Part shown: piece after piece, positions 27,899-39,022 of the stretch
How the letters are laid out: the number at the start of each line of letters is the position of its first letter
Numbering within the stretch: the stretch's first letter is position 1
From: Pirellulales bacterium
GTDB lineage: Bacteria; Planctomycetota; Planctomycetia; Pirellulales; JALHPA01
Direction: 5' to 3'
DNA: 64,000 bases
NCBI GenBank assembly: GCA_033762255.1
Contig: JANRLT010000063.1
Span: 1-64,000 of the forward strand
Program-made: the position numbers and the translations under genes
Notes under the pieces: generated by a model
What the model was told of the DNA's origin: nothing
Database searches by the model: none
The model's input: the letters and a program-made list of their open reading frames with translations, nothing else

Positions 27899-29341
27899 CT
27901 ACTCTTGGACGTTTTCCCGCTGCAAGGGTTCCATGGTTTTGGTATTGCGTTCCACGGCTAAAACGACAGTCCGTTGTTGCACGCTGTCTTTGCTATTAGC
28001 CACGATGGGGATGACCTGCCGCCGGTTGGGAAAATCCATCCGCACGTTAAATGAGCCGTCGGAATGGACGGTGATCGGTTCCCCCTGCATGGTGATCGTC
28101 GCGCCGGGGGCTGCGGTCCCATGCACGACAATTTCCGCCTCTACCTGCAGGCGAAATTCTCGATCGCGCGGCACCAGGGTCTCGGTATGGGGGGTACGGG
28201 AATTCATGGGCCGGCGAAGCCGTTCTTCAAAGACTTCGCGCAAATCACCCGCCCCATTTTCACTGTAACCACCGCTCAAAGCGTAGATTTTCTCGCAATT
28301 TTCAGATATATCACCCCAATGAGTGTCCAGGCTGTCCCCCTGTTGCGCCGGGGGAGTTGAAACCGTATTGCTGCGGGCCAGGCAAAAAAACTTTCCTTTG
28401 GAGGTGAGATAACCAATTTCCAAACGATAAGTCTGGGGTGGATCGTTGACGTCGATATACCAGTTTTTTACGCCACCATGAATCGGAATATCACGGGAAA
28501 CACGTTCCGAAGAGGTGCTAGAGTTGGACGTGCTGAGGGTGATGACCCGCAAGATGGGCCGGACCGTATGCCAGTCCTGGGCCAAGGCCGCCTGGGCGCG
28601 TTGCACTCCCGCGGGGGTTAATTCCCAACTGGCATGCAGCCAAAAGGGCCCGCGAACCATGACAATCAAGCGATCCTTGGCGGGGGTCGCTGGCAAACGT
28701 TGGTCGTGAATGGCTAATTTAGCCACGGAGGGAGTGGTAGGGGGCAAAGCGGCAACCACCGCTTTATCTGTGGTGGATTTCGCAGGGGGGGCCTTGGTGG
28801 TCGAGTGGTCGTTCTTGGCAAATCCGTTCTTGTGATGACCGTTTTTTCCCACTGTGGAATTTTTAGTTGCCGGGGAACTTTTTGGCTCGGATGGGGAGGT
28901 AGAAGGAGAGGAAGCCAAGTTCTTGTAATCCCACTGCTTCGTTTTTGCCTGCTCAATTTTAGTTAAAATCTTCTGTTTTTTTTGCTCGTTTTGCAGCTTT
29001 TGCACGACTTTGGTGGTAGCCGCCACCGACCGGCTCGATTTAACAGAAGCGGCTCGACCGACGGACGCTCCATTGACAGTTGACCCACTGACTAATCCCC
29101 GATTGATACGTCCCGTCGAGGGGACACGCCCACCTGCCGTACTAGGGTGGCTGTTTGTCCTTTTGGAAATGGCGGGTTTCTTGGTGTGCGTGCCATTTGC
29201 AGGCTTTTCTTTGGCGGTTGACCGCAAAATAGCCTTTACAAGCTCATCCTTACGCATCTGATTCCAACCAGAAACGCCAGCACGCTGCGCCAGACGGGTT
29301 AGGTCTTTGAGGGTTTGGGTTTTGAGGGTCGCCGCGGTCAT
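27899..29341 (-). CDS. DUF4912 protein with Rho N-terminal-like domain
   Basis: The 480-aa protein begins with a Rho-N/SAP-like helical domain (TLKDLTRLAQRAGVSGWNQM, KDELVKAIL; residues 1-40), often seen in nucleic-acid-binding proteins. A long Ser/Thr/Lys-rich linker runs to about 215. DUF4912 follows (RLIVMVRGPFWLHASWELTP, then WYIDVNDPPQTYRLEIGY). The C-terminal 100 residues contain a second beta domain with FRLQVEAEIVVHGTAAPGA and GSFNVRMDFPNRRQ. DUF4912 is found in Firmicutes, cyanobacteria and planctomycetes with no proven role. The predicted product is intracellular, as there is no signal peptide. The ATG at 29341 is certain because Rho-N begins there. Confidence 0.87.
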   Translation of the reverse strand: MTAATLKTQTLKDLTRLAQRAGVSGWNQMRKDELVKAILRSTAKEKPANGTHTKKPAISKRTNSHPSTAGGRVPSTGRINRGLVSGSTVNGASVGRAASVKSSRSVAATTKVVQKLQNEQKKQKILTKIEQAKTKQWDYKNLASSPSTSPSEPKSSPATKNSTVGKNGHHKNGFAKNDHSTTKAPPAKSTTDKAVVAALPPTTPSVAKLAIHDQRLPATPAKDRLIVMVRGPFWLHASWELTPAGVQRAQAALAQDWHTVRPILRVITLSTSNSSTSSERVSRDIPIHGGVKNWYIDVNDPPQTYRLEIGYLTSKGKFFCLARSNTVSTPPAQQGDSLDTHWGDISENCEKIYALSGGYSENGAGDLREVFEERLRRPMNSRTPHTETLVPRDREFRLQVEAEIVVHGTAAPGATITMQGEPITVHSDGSFNVRMDFPNRRQVIPIVANSKDSVQQRTVVLAVERNTKTMEPLQRENVQE

Positions 29342-30208
29342 GGGAAGGATCCTTGCGGGACAAAATCGATTTTTTGCGGGAGCGTCACTTTATAGGTGAC
29401 TCCACCCAATACGATCGGGAAAAATCGTCCCTGACCAAAGAACATCCACTTGGCGAGATCCCTTCAGCCAAAGTGAAAACACGGTACATGGCGGTAACAG
29501 GTGTAAAGTCAAAACCCGTATGGCTGAATGACTTGCGTTGATTCAGCGCCTGTCGTTAGTACGCTGTAACACGCTCGCTGGTTCAGTCGTTATGGCGGGA
29601 CATTCTCACGCGGAGAATGCGTGGATTTTGACTTGCCCCCAAACTGTCATACGTAAGCCTGTAACTTATTAGGCAGTCATGACTTGCAAAAAATCCCCAT
29701 TCTTTGCCAGGATGAATGTGGGAAGGAACTGCTAGCAGTCCCTCGCCGTTGCCTCACTCGTAACGCAGCTTTTAACGCATCTCTTGCACTGTAACAAATT
29801 TGCCGCTGAAAGTAAATCATTTTGTACAAAGAACTCACAATTAGCCTAAAACCCTGCCCAGGCCTGGTTTTTATCCGGTTATTTGCGCGAAGTGCGAAAA
29901 ATTGATGTTAAGCTCCAGGTTTTTAGATTAGCACAAAAAATTGAGGGGACTGGCCGCTCGTACCTTATTGAATTTAGGGGAAATAAATTATTGGTTGGCT
30001 TTTAGTAAATCTAATGATTTCAATGACTTACGTAAACAATCCAGATTTTGTGAAAAAAATCACAAATACTCATTGACGCTCTCGGCGGAGAGCATTAAAT
30101 TGCTGTCAAGACAGTTGTTTGTTGAATTTGCAACCATTTTTGCTGCTCTTTGGCGATCTGGACCGTTTCCCACGGGTCCACGATCCCAATACCCATTTGC
30201 CGCAAAAG
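29342..30208. other. Long leader/intergenic region before the ATP synthase operon
   Basis: About 870 bp lie between the DUF4912 gene and the divergent ATP synthase operon. The AT-rich part at 29780-30110 is likely to hold the operon promoter and a long leader. The frames at 29353-29541 and 29941-30228 have no recognisable content and unconvincing starts. No repeat family was recognised. Confidence 0.4.
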
Positions 30209-30247
30209 ATGGCAATTGCCTTATTTAACAAACCGCAAGGTGTGTCG

Positions 30248-30604
30248 ATGGCCCCTTCCCCTCCCGCTCCGCGTAGTCCCCTGGCGGATGGTTTGGAATG
30301 GGCGGCCAGAATCATGGCTTGTGCCTTGCTGATGGTTGGCCCCGCGGTGTTTGGTGGCTGGCTGGATTCGATTTGGCAAACAAAATTTTTGTTTTTGGTT
30401 GGAATGTTACTGGGATTGGTGCTGGGTGGGGGGGCTTTGTTGGTCATGACCGGGGGCAAGCAGCGTTCCATGAAAGAGCGCCCCATCAAGCAGCGGCCTA
30501 GCGGCGAATTTCAGCCAGAGGCGGAAAGATCCAAACCGCAACCGCTTGATCCGCTTGGTGACGTTAAACCTCCACCAGCAAGTGAACCGCCGGGGGAAAA
30601 TTGA
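30248..30604 (+). CDS. AtpZ/AtpI-family ATP synthase accessory protein
   Basis: From the ATG at 30248 this is 118 aa. It has two hydrophobic helices (about 20-35 and 45-65) separated by FGGWLDSIWQTKFLF. The family motif GGWLD-x(n)-P/L and a GxxLGLVLGGG second helix are typical of AtpZ (AtpI-like, DUF4118-type) proteins. These lie first in many atp operons and help assemble the Fo part or move Mg2+ and Ca2+. An upstream ATG at 30209 is possible; an AAGGTG-like ribosome site 6 bp before 30248 favours the shorter form. The polar C-terminal tail is rich in Pro and Lys. Confidence 0.75.
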   Translation: MAPSPPAPRSPLADGLEWAARIMACALLMVGPAVFGGWLDSIWQTKFLFLVGMLLGLVLGGGALLVMTGGKQRSMKERPIKQRPSGEFQPEAERSKPQPLDPLGDVKPPPASEPPGEN

Positions 30605-30690
30605 TTTGGCGGCAAGTTTCATAAGCCGGGTTTGTGAGGGTTGCCGTCGTTGACCCAGCGGTTTTTTGCCTTTATCGACCAGACTCGGTT

Positions 30691-31143
30691 ATGTTGCGCC
30701 GGTTGATAATTGCCTGGGGGGCGCTCGCCATGAGTGCGGTGCTCAGTTATCCCTTGATCACGGGATTGGCCTTTAACGGTTTTGGGTTAAATAGGCGGGA
30801 AAACGTCAGCCCGGGTGTATGGGTGGTTGGCTTGATTGCGGTCGGTATTTGCCTCTTGACGGGAGGGGTGGCGTTGGGGATTACCGCGTTGCGTCCGCGG
30901 GACGCGCGGGGAGTCTCCTACATCCTGGGGGCGATGCTGTTGCGGATGTCCGTTCCTTTGCTGGCTTTGGCGATGTTGTCGCAAAAATTAGATGAATTGG
31001 GCTTGGTAAAGTTTTCTTTACAGTTGGTTCCCTACTACCTGATTATGCTTGCCATAGAGACGTTGTTATCGCTGTGGATTGGAAGCGCAACGGACGCCGA
31101 CACGGCGACTGCCAGCGGAAAGGAGCTGTCCCATGGCCGCTGA
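30691..31143 (+). CDS. atpI: ATP synthase subunit I-like membrane protein
   Basis: From the ATG at 30691 this 150-aa protein has four hydrophobic helices (about 5-27, 42-65, 75-95, 105-125). That is the AtpI topology, although the sequence itself is poorly conserved. AtpI assists c-ring assembly in some bacteria. It sits between atpZ and atpB. Its end overlaps the atpB start by 11 bp, which suggests translational coupling. The frame extends to 30634, but the membrane topology fits better from 30691. Confidence 0.72.
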   Translation: MLRRLIIAWGALAMSAVLSYPLITGLAFNGFGLNRRENVSPGVWVVGLIAVGICLLTGGVALGITALRPRDARGVSYILGAMLLRMSVPLLALAMLSQKLDELGLVKFSLQLVPYYLIMLAIETLLSLWIGSATDADTATASGKELSHGR

Positions 31144-32230
31144 CCCACTCTTGCACATTAAGGACTCGTACTACTTCGAAGTCCCCCGCTTTTTGTGGCA
31201 ATACACCAACATCAACCAAATTCCCCAGTGGCTGCGCGACTCCCACGCCGACGACCACTTTACCCTCGCCGATTATCAAGAACACCTGAACGGCAAGATC
31301 ATCATCCCGCAGTTTTTTGGCACGCCCAAGAACCTGTATGAGCCGGGGACGGGCTTTAGCGTCTCCAAGTTCATGATCATCATGTTGGTCGTGGCCTTGA
31401 TCATGATCTTTTTGTTTACCCGCTTGGCCCTGCATATTCGGTCAGAGGGGGCTCCGCGCGGGCGGTTGTGGAATCTGCTCGAAACGTTTGTGGTGTTTTT
31501 ACGCGATCAAGTGATTCGCCCGGCGATTGACGGCGGACACGACGATCATGGGCATGGAGATCACGCGGCGGATGGTCATGTGCACGATGACCCACGGCAC
31601 GCGGAGTTGGTGCCAGCAACGGCAGGGCACGGCCACGGAGCGGTTGCGGCCGGACATGCGGTCGGGGGTCATGCCGCGCACGCCCATCATGCCCGCGAAT
31701 CCGATAAATTCCTGCCGTACCTGCTGACGCTGTTTTTCTTTGTATTGGGTTGTAACCTATTTGGCATTTTGCCGTGGTTAGGCTCACCCACCGGGATGTT
31801 TACGGTCACGCTTGTTTTGGCTGGTTGCACGATGTTAGCGGGTTTGATAGGTGGGATCATGAAATTTGGTCCGCTGGGTTATTTAACGAACTTGGTCCCT
31901 GGAATGGACTTGCCAATTTACATGGCAGTGATACTAAAGCCGTTTATATTTGTGATTGAGGTCTTTGGATTGTTGGTCAAGCATGGCATCTTGGCGGTGC
32001 GGCTATTGGCGAATATGGTGGCGGGGCACTTGGTGATTGGTGGGATAATGGGGCTAATAGTCGCCGCGGCGGCTTCCAGCAGCGCGTTTAGTTATTGGCT
32101 GACGGTGGTCATAGTGTGTTTCGGCAGCATGGCGTTTTTCCTGCTAGAGTTATTCGTGGCTTTTTTGCAGGCATACATATTTACGTTTTTGTCGTCGCTG
32201 TTTATCGGCGCGTCGATTCATAAACATTAA
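31133..32230 (+). CDS. atpB: F1Fo ATP synthase subunit a, with histidine-rich loop
   Basis: Subunit a forms the proton half-channels next to the c-ring. The ATG at 31133 has a good ribosome site (AAGGAG 6 bp before). At 365 aa it is about 100 longer than E. coli AtpB. The first helix is near 78-98. Later come FVLGCNLFGILPWLGSPTG near 202, VIEVFGLLVKHGILAVRLLA (the essential Arg lies in the RLLANMVAGH motif), and the final helix with LELFVAFLQAYIFTFL. Between helices 1 and 2 (about residues 135-188), a loop carries about fifteen histidines (HDDHGHGDH, GHGHGAVAAGHAVGGH). By the known topology that loop should face the cytoplasm. Confidence 0.96.
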   Translation: MAADPLLHIKDSYYFEVPRFLWQYTNINQIPQWLRDSHADDHFTLADYQEHLNGKIIIPQFFGTPKNLYEPGTGFSVSKFMIIMLVVALIMIFLFTRLALHIRSEGAPRGRLWNLLETFVVFLRDQVIRPAIDGGHDDHGHGDHAADGHVHDDPRHAELVPATAGHGHGAVAAGHAVGGHAAHAHHARESDKFLPYLLTLFFFVLGCNLFGILPWLGSPTGMFTVTLVLAGCTMLAGLIGGIMKFGPLGYLTNLVPGMDLPIYMAVILKPFIFVIEVFGLLVKHGILAVRLLANMVAGHLVIGGIMGLIVAAAASSSAFSYWLTVVIVCFGSMAFFLLELFVAFLQAYIFTFLSSLFIGASIHKH

Positions 32231-32295
32231 TAGCCTCGGCAATACCGTGGCTGGCGTGCGATTTCTTTCCTTTTTTGCCTTAGGAGATTTGTCCC

Positions 32296-32595
32296 GTGAA
32301 CAAGATTGCTCAACTGTTGTTGGTGGTGGCTTTGGTGACGCTGTTTGCCGTTCCGGCGATGGCCCAGGGAACGGCCCCCGTGGCCCCGGCACCGCTGATT
32401 GATTTTTCCAAATATTTTGGCGCGGGATTGGTGACGGTGGGAGCTGCCTATGGCATTAGCAAGCTGGCTTCTTCCGCTTATGAGGGGATGTCCCGCCAAC
32501 CGGAAGTCGCGGGTAACATTCAGACCGCGATGATTATCGCCGCGGCGTTGATTGAAGGGTTTACGTTCTTTGCGTTGTTTATCTGCTTTAGCTAA
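32296..32595 (+). CDS. atpE: F1Fo ATP synthase subunit c
   Basis: Subunit c forms the rotating ring. The GTG at 32296 gives 99 aa. Residues 1-23 look like a cleavable signal peptide (MNKIAQLLLVVALVTLFAVP, AMA), which some bacterial c subunits have. The first helix is rich in Gly/Ala (GAGLVTVGAAYGISKL), the polar loop is MSRQPE (65-70), and the second helix contains the ion-carrying acid as Glu87 (ALIEGFTFF). The residues next to it do not match the known Na+-binding signature, so H+ coupling is likely. It lies between atpB and atpF, as usual. Confidence 0.95.
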   Translation: MNKIAQLLLVVALVTLFAVPAMAQGTAPVAPAPLIDFSKYFGAGLVTVGAAYGISKLASSAYEGMSRQPEVAGNIQTAMIIAAALIEGFTFFALFICFS

Positions 32596-32656
32596 GCGGA
32601 TCGATGGTGCTTGACTGGGCGTTGATCTTTTCCTTTATCACAAACACAGGACTGAC

Positions 32657-33457
32657 ATGACCAAGCGTGCCTGGGATTGTGTGTTGTCACACTGGACTTT
32701 TGCTAGTTTGGCAATGGTTCTCTGGATTGTTGCCTTTTGCCCTGGTTTTGCCGGATTGGCAGCAGGCGCAGAAGATCCGGCCGCCTCAACTCCGGCCGCC
32801 TCAACTCCGGCTGCCGAGGCCACGGATAACCATTCAAAAACGGAAAAGTCCGATGTCGCGGGCCATGGCGGCGATGCGAAACATTCCACGGGCCATACCG
32901 CCGGCGGTCATGATGACCACGCCCATCCCGGTCACAAAGGGATGGGCCAGGCGCAGGCGGTCGATTGGCGGAGCGATCTGGCGATTTACTCGTTTGTGGT
33001 GTTCCTCTTGCTGATGGCCGTTTTGACCAAGTTTGCCTGGGGACCCATTAGCCAGGCCCTTGACCAGCGGGAGGAGAGCATTGCCGACAATATCGCCAGT
33101 GCCCAACGAGCCGCCGCCGAGGCCAAGTCGATGCTGGGCGAGTACGAGGCAAAGCTAGCTAACGCGGCCGATCAGGTCCGCGCCATGCTAGAAGAAGCCC
33201 GCCGCGACGCCGAAACGACCAAGGGAGAAATCATCAACGAAGCCAAAGTTGCCGCTCAACAAGAGCACGATCGGGCTTTGCGCGACATTCGCACCGCGAC
33301 TGACGGCGCGATGAAGCAATTGGCCGAAAAGAGTGCGGATTTGGCCACGGAACTGGCGGGCAAAATGCTGCGGGCCCAAATGAACAAGGCCGACCATTCC
33401 CGCCTGGTGCAGGAAAGTCTCGCCCAGTTTGTCGCGGGCTCCGCCAGTAATAACTAA
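32657..33457 (+). CDS. atpF: F1Fo ATP synthase subunit b, with long histidine-rich N-terminus
   Basis: Subunit b is the peripheral stalk. It is 266 aa, against about 156-170 aa in most bacteria. Residues 1-38 look like a signal peptide. Residues 40-95 form an Ala/Pro/Thr- then His-rich segment (His at 59, 70, 76, 80, 85, 88, 90, 93). The transmembrane helix follows near 107-125, then the long charged coiled coil (AKSMLGEYEAKLANAADQVR, EEARRDAETTKGEI) that contacts subunit delta. If the N-terminus is exported, the His-rich part lies on the periplasmic side. The ATG at 32657 is the first with a plausible context. Confidence 0.93.
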   Translation: MTKRAWDCVLSHWTFASLAMVLWIVAFCPGFAGLAAGAEDPAASTPAASTPAAEATDNHSKTEKSDVAGHGGDAKHSTGHTAGGHDDHAHPGHKGMGQAQAVDWRSDLAIYSFVVFLLLMAVLTKFAWGPISQALDQREESIADNIASAQRAAAEAKSMLGEYEAKLANAADQVRAMLEEARRDAETTKGEIINEAKVAAQQEHDRALRDIRTATDGAMKQLAEKSADLATELAGKMLRAQMNKADHSRLVQESLAQFVAGSASNN

Positions 33458-33588
33458 ATTTCCGACCTTAAAAAAACCAATGCGGCCGGAGTGTCACGTC
33501 GAGAATCGTTTTTTTGATGCGCGGCGTGTCCTGATTTTTCTCGGATGATGGCAACGTCACCCCCGTATAGCAGTCAACTTATCGTTCC

Positions 33589-34233
33589 ATGAGCAGCGAA
33601 GCTACCAATTCCGCGCCCGCCGAAAGTATGCACGCCGATAATCCCGATGGCGTGGCCGCTACCTATGCCAAGGCGCTCTTGGGCGCTTGTTTGGCAAAGA
33701 ACGAGGCAGCGGCGGTGGTGGCGGAGTTGGATTCCTTTGTGGCGGATGTCTGGCGGCAGCTTCCCCGGCTGTCGGCGATTTTATCGTCCGGCTTGGTTGC
33801 TCCCGATGAAAAAGCGGCCCTGTTGCAAAAGTCGTTGGGGAACAAGGCTTCGCAGACTTTTATGAATTTTTTATTGGTTTTGGCGCGGCATGATCGGCTG
33901 GCCAGCCTCCCCGCGATCCAGCGGGCGGTACGGGCCCAGCAGGACCAGGCGGCGGGGCTGGTCCGCGTCCGCGTGACCACGGCCGATCCCCTCGAGGCGG
34001 CCCAACTGACTCAATTACAGCAGACCCTGACCGGTCTGCTGGGTGGTAAACCCGTTTTAGATAATCACATCGATCCGAATATCATCGGCGGACTGGTTTT
34101 GCGCGTCGGAGACAAAGTCTTTGACGGTTCGCTGGCCATGCAGCTCGATCGTGTTCGCCAACAGATGATCCAGAGGAGCGTCCATGAAATTCAAAGCCGA
34201 CGAGATCGCTTCAGTACTGCAGAAGGAAATTGA
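33589..34233 (+). CDS. atpH: F1Fo ATP synthase subunit delta
   Basis: The delta subunit joins the b stalk to the top of F1. This one is 214 aa, a little longer than usual because of about 30 extra N-terminal residues before [12 protein letters not shown], the start of the helical domain. Family features include [39 protein letters not shown] and the C-terminal [20 protein letters not shown]. The end overlaps the atpA start by 50 bp, suggesting coupled translation. The 131-bp gap to atpF is large for an atp operon. Confidence 0.93.
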   Translation: MSSEATNSAPAESMHADNPDGVAATYAKALLGACLAKNEAAAVVAELDSFVADVWRQLPRLSAILSSGLVAPDEKAALLQKSLGNKASQTFMNFLLVLARHDRLASLPAIQRAVRAQQDQAAGLVRVRVTTADPLEAAQLTQLQQTLTGLLGGKPVLDNHIDPNIIGGLVLRVGDKVFDGSLAMQLDRVRQQMIQRSVHEIQSRRDRFSTAEGN

Positions 34234-35713
34234 GCTTTACCAATCGCAAATCGACGTGCGCGAAGTGGGTCGCGTGCTAGAGGTGGGCGACGGTATCGCG
34301 CGGGTCTACGGACTCTCCGGCGTGATGGCCGGTGAAATGGTCGAGTTTCCCAACGGTACCGCCGGGTTGGCCTTCAACCTGGAGGAAAACTCCGTCGGGG
34401 TGATCATTTTGGGGGATTACCTGCAAATTCGCGAAGGGGACGAAGTCCGCTCGACCGGCCGCCTCCTGAGCGTGCCCGTGGGTGACGCCGTCATTGGCCG
34501 GGTGCTGGACCCTTTGGGCAATCCCCTTGATGGAAAAGGTCCGGTCGTCACCAGCGAGCGCCGTCCGGTCGAAACCAGCGCCCCCGGCGTGGCCGAGCGT
34601 CAGCCCGTGCGCGAGCCGCTGCAAACCGGCATTAAGGCGATCGACGCCATGACCCCCATCGGTCGCGGCCAGCGGGAACTGATCATTGGGGACCGCAAGA
34701 CCGGCAAAACAGCCATTGCCATCGACGCCATCATCAATCAAAGGCACAGCGGCGTGAAGTGCTTTTACGTGGCGGTCGGTCAAAAAGAATCGACCGTGGC
34801 CACGGTGATCGAGGCTCTTCGCCAACAGGGGGCCATGGACTACACCACGGTCATTGTCGCCGGTGCCAGCGCGCCCGCCCCGTTGCAATACATCGCTCCT
34901 TACTCCGGGACCGCGATGGCCGAGTACTTTATGTACAAAGGCGAACACGCACTGATCGTCTATGACGATCTTTCCAAACAAGCCACAGCGTATCGCCAGT
35001 TGTCGCTGTTAATGCGGCGTCCCCCCGGACGCGAGGCCTACCCCGGGGACGTGTTTTACGCCCACAGCCGGTTGCTGGAGCGTTCCTCGAAACTGAGCAA
35101 GGAACTCGGCGGCGGCTCGCTTACCTCGTTGCCGATCATTGAAACGCTGGAAGGGGAAGTTTCAGCCTATATTCCCACCAACGTGATCTCCATCACCGAC
35201 GGCCAGATTTACCTGCAGCCGGATTTGTTCTTTGCCGGGCAACGGCCCGCCATGAATGTCGGTATTTCGGTATCACGCGTGGGTGGGGCCGCCCAAATCA
35301 AGGCCATGAAAAAGAAAGAAGTCGCGGGGGGGTTGCGGTTGGCCCTGGCCGCGTTTCGCGAGTTGGAGGCCTTTGCCCAATTGGGGACCGACCTGGACGC
35401 GGACACCCAAGCTCGCCTGGACCGTGGTTACCGGATGGTGGAACTGCTCAAGCAGGGACAGTACCAGCCGATGAATGTGGTTGATCAGGTGATGAGTATT
35501 TTTGCGGCCAATCAAGGGCATTTGGACGCGATTCCCCGCAATGAGGTGGCCGCCTGGGAAAAAGGCTTTTTGACCTTTATGCGGGATCAACACCCCGAAG
35601 TGGTCAAGCAAATCACCGACAGCGGCGACCTGGGGGAAGCGACCGTGACCGCCATTAACAACGCTATTCAGCAGTACCAGCAACAATACGCCAGCAAGAA
35701 AAAATCGGCCTAG
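34184..35713 (+). CDS. atpA: F1Fo ATP synthase subunit alpha
   Basis: The alpha subunit forms the non-catalytic half of the F1 hexamer. It is 509 aa, the usual length. The N-terminal beta-barrel has [14 protein letters not shown], and the P-loop is GDRKTGKT near 169-176. The ATP-synthase alpha/beta signature region contains [20 protein letters not shown]. The C-terminal domain is helical. The ATG at 34184 lies inside the end of atpH. No insertions or lost motifs were seen. Confidence 0.98.
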   Translation: MKFKADEIASVLQKEIELYQSQIDVREVGRVLEVGDGIARVYGLSGVMAGEMVEFPNGTAGLAFNLEENSVGVIILGDYLQIREGDEVRSTGRLLSVPVGDAVIGRVLDPLGNPLDGKGPVVTSERRPVETSAPGVAERQPVREPLQTGIKAIDAMTPIGRGQRELIIGDRKTGKTAIAIDAIINQRHSGVKCFYVAVGQKESTVATVIEALRQQGAMDYTTVIVAGASAPAPLQYIAPYSGTAMAEYFMYKGEHALIVYDDLSKQATAYRQLSLLMRRPPGREAYPGDVFYAHSRLLERSSKLSKELGGGSLTSLPIIETLEGEVSAYIPTNVISITDGQIYLQPDLFFAGQRPAMNVGISVSRVGGAAQIKAMKKKEVAGGLRLALAAFRELEAFAQLGTDLDADTQARLDRGYRMVELLKQGQYQPMNVVDQVMSIFAANQGHLDAIPRNEVAAWEKGFLTFMRDQHPEVVKQITDSGDLGEATVTAINNAIQQYQQQYASKKKSA

Positions 35714-35822
35714 TGCGATGGCACGGGTTTTAGCGCGTAACCCTGTAAACACCACCACAGGCTTCACCACTGGAACTTCATTTTTAATTTTTCATTCTTA
35801 ATTTTTAATTCACCCCGTACTC

Positions 35823-36710
35823 ATGGCCAAAGCCCGCGCTCTGGATAAACGCCGCAAGTCCGTCAAAAACATCCGCAAAATCACGCGGACGATGGAGTTG
35901 ATCGCGACCGCCCGCTTTAAAAAAGCGATGGACCGGGCCAGTGCCGCCACGGCGTACACCCGGCGGATTACCCAGTTGGTGGCCGACCTGGCCAATGCCG
36001 GGTTAAAGGTTTCGCATCCCCTGCTAGAGGAACGTCCCGAGGTAAAGACCGCGCGGCTGCTGGTCTTGACCGCTAACCGCGGGCTGTGCGGTGGGTATAA
36101 CGGCAACGTGGTGCGGCAGGGATTATCCCGTTGGGAGGAGCTTCGCTCGACGCTCCCCGCGGCCAAACTAGAGATATCTGGTAAACGGGGAATTTCCGCG
36201 TTTAAGTTTCGCGGCCATGCCCCGGATTTGACCTATTTGCACTTTGAGGACAAGCCTAGCTTTGCCCAGGTGGAAGAACTGGCCAACCGTTACTTAGAGG
36301 AATTTTTGCGGGGAGAGCTTGACCGGCTGGACGTGGCCTACATGCGGTTTGAGGGGATCGCCCGGCAGACAGCCGTGGTGGAGACACTCTTGCCCTTGGG
36401 CGCCATTGCCGGGGCCGCCGCCGCCCAACCCGCCGCGGGGGCCACCACCGATTACGAATTTTTACCATCGGCGGAAAGTATTTTAGAAGAAGTCGTTCCC
36501 ACCAGCTTTAAGATCAAGCTCTTTAAGTGCTTTCTGGACGCCGCGGTAAGCGAGCAAGTCGCCCGCATGACCGCCATGAAGGCTGCGACCGAAAACGCCG
36601 GCGATTTGATCAAAGCGCTGGGTACCGCCTACAACCGCGCCCGCCAAAGCCAGATCACCGGCGAAATCATGGAGATCCTGGGGGGTGTGGAGGCCCTCAA
36701 GGCCAAATAA
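35823..36710 (+). CDS. atpG: F1Fo ATP synthase subunit gamma
   Basis: Gamma is the rotating central shaft. It is 295 aa, normal length. The N-terminal helix starts AKARALDKRRKSVKNIRKIT with RTMELIATARFKKAM, and the Rossmann-like part contains LTANRGLCGGYNG. A short Ala/Pro-rich insertion lies near 200-213. The C-terminal helix has SEQVARMTAMKAATENAGDL, ending in the ITGEIMEILGG signature. The 109-bp gap to atpA contains an AT-rich stretch that resembles one near 42190. The ATG at 35823 is certain because the family begins there. Confidence 0.97.
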   Translation: MAKARALDKRRKSVKNIRKITRTMELIATARFKKAMDRASAATAYTRRITQLVADLANAGLKVSHPLLEERPEVKTARLLVLTANRGLCGGYNGNVVRQGLSRWEELRSTLPAAKLEISGKRGISAFKFRGHAPDLTYLHFEDKPSFAQVEELANRYLEEFLRGELDRLDVAYMRFEGIARQTAVVETLLPLGAIAGAAAAQPAAGATTDYEFLPSAESILEEVVPTSFKIKLFKCFLDAAVSEQVARMTAMKAATENAGDLIKALGTAYNRARQSQITGEIMEILGGVEALKAK

Positions 36711-36759
36711 ACTGCCGCTGGATCGACACAAATCACGTACATCACACATCTTTTCATAA

Positions 36760-38247
<1,488 letters not shown>

Positions 38248-38362
38248 CTCGCTGTGACGGCCTTCAAAGAGCCATGTACATTGCCAGCAGAGAAAAATTT
38301 CCATTGTAATTCCTGCGGGAGAATGGCATTTGTTCCTTGCGGGCCAAAGGCATTTGATCATT

Positions 38363-38456
38363 GCGGGCCAAAGGCCCGACCTATCCCAGCCTAGGGCAAG
38401 CGCAGCGTCGCCCTAGGTAAAGAGTAAACCACCATCGGTAGGGCCAACGGCCCGAT
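38363..38456 (+). repeat. Hairpin repeat, family B, copy 1, between atpD and atpC
   Basis: About 94 bp contain three hairpins: GGGCC/GGCCC around AAA, CCTAGGGC/GCCCTAGG around a 12-base loop, and GGGCC/GGCCC around AAC. A near-identical inverted copy is at 43172-43262. A partial extra copy of the first hairpin lies just upstream near 38338-38352. The whole 38248-38587 gap has no gene. Confidence 0.82.
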
Positions 38457-38587
38457 CCATTAACCTTAACTAGATTTCAGAGTAGTTAAGCCCAGTACCT
38501 CGGGCGCGAGTGATTGCCGACCTCTATTGACAGCTACTTTTTATATTCCCACATTAACTTTTTGCCGACTGTTCACATTTTTGACCC

Positions 38588-38992
38588 ATGGCCAAAGCCC
38601 AATCCATCCAGGTGATCGTGGTCACGCCCGAAACCACGCTCCTTGACACCACGGCCGAGTTCGTGGCGCTCCCCTTATACGATGGCGAGCTAGGCGTGGC
38701 CCCCGGGCATGCCCCGTTTATTGGCCGCCTGGGTTACGGCGAGTTGCGGGTGGCCCAGGCAGGCGGGGGACAAAGCTACTACGTGGACGGGGGTTTTGCG
38801 CAGGTGGCCGGGGATGTGGTGTCGCTGCTGACCAATTATGCCGCACCGGCAGCGCAACTGGACTTGGCCGCCGCCCAGCGACAATTAGCCGACATTACCG
38901 CCCGTCCGGCCAAAACCGACGAACAGATTCAGGCAAGGCTGAAGGCCCAGGAACAAGCGCGGGCCAAGATTCGCCTGGCGGGAAAACGGTAG
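38588..38992 (+). CDS. atpC: F1Fo ATP synthase subunit epsilon
   Basis: Epsilon is the bacterial inhibitor subunit on the central shaft. It is 134 aa with the usual N-terminal beta-sandwich (VIVVTPETTLLDTTAEFVALP, GELGVAPGHAPFIGRLGYGE) and two C-terminal helices. The repeat-bearing 340-bp gap from atpD may mean that it has its own promoter or is differently expressed. A strong terminator follows its stop codon. The ATG at 38588 is the first suitable start. Confidence 0.95.
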   Translation: MAKAQSIQVIVVTPETTLLDTTAEFVALPLYDGELGVAPGHAPFIGRLGYGELRVAQAGGGQSYYVDGGFAQVAGDVVSLLTNYAAPAAQLDLAAAQRQLADITARPAKTDEQIQARLKAQEQARAKIRLAGKR

Positions 38993-39022
38993 GCGGGGGC
39001 ATGATCAATCCGCCGCAAAGTT

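Noticed and set aside
29941-30228. A 95-aa frame before the ATP synthase operon
   Set aside because: No motif, it ends near the likely start of atpZ, and it contains AT-rich leader sequence. It is treated as part of the leader.
34184-34233. The 50-bp atpH-atpA overlap considered as a frameshift or assembly error
   Set aside because: Both proteins are full length with intact ends in different frames, so it is a normal coupled overlap.
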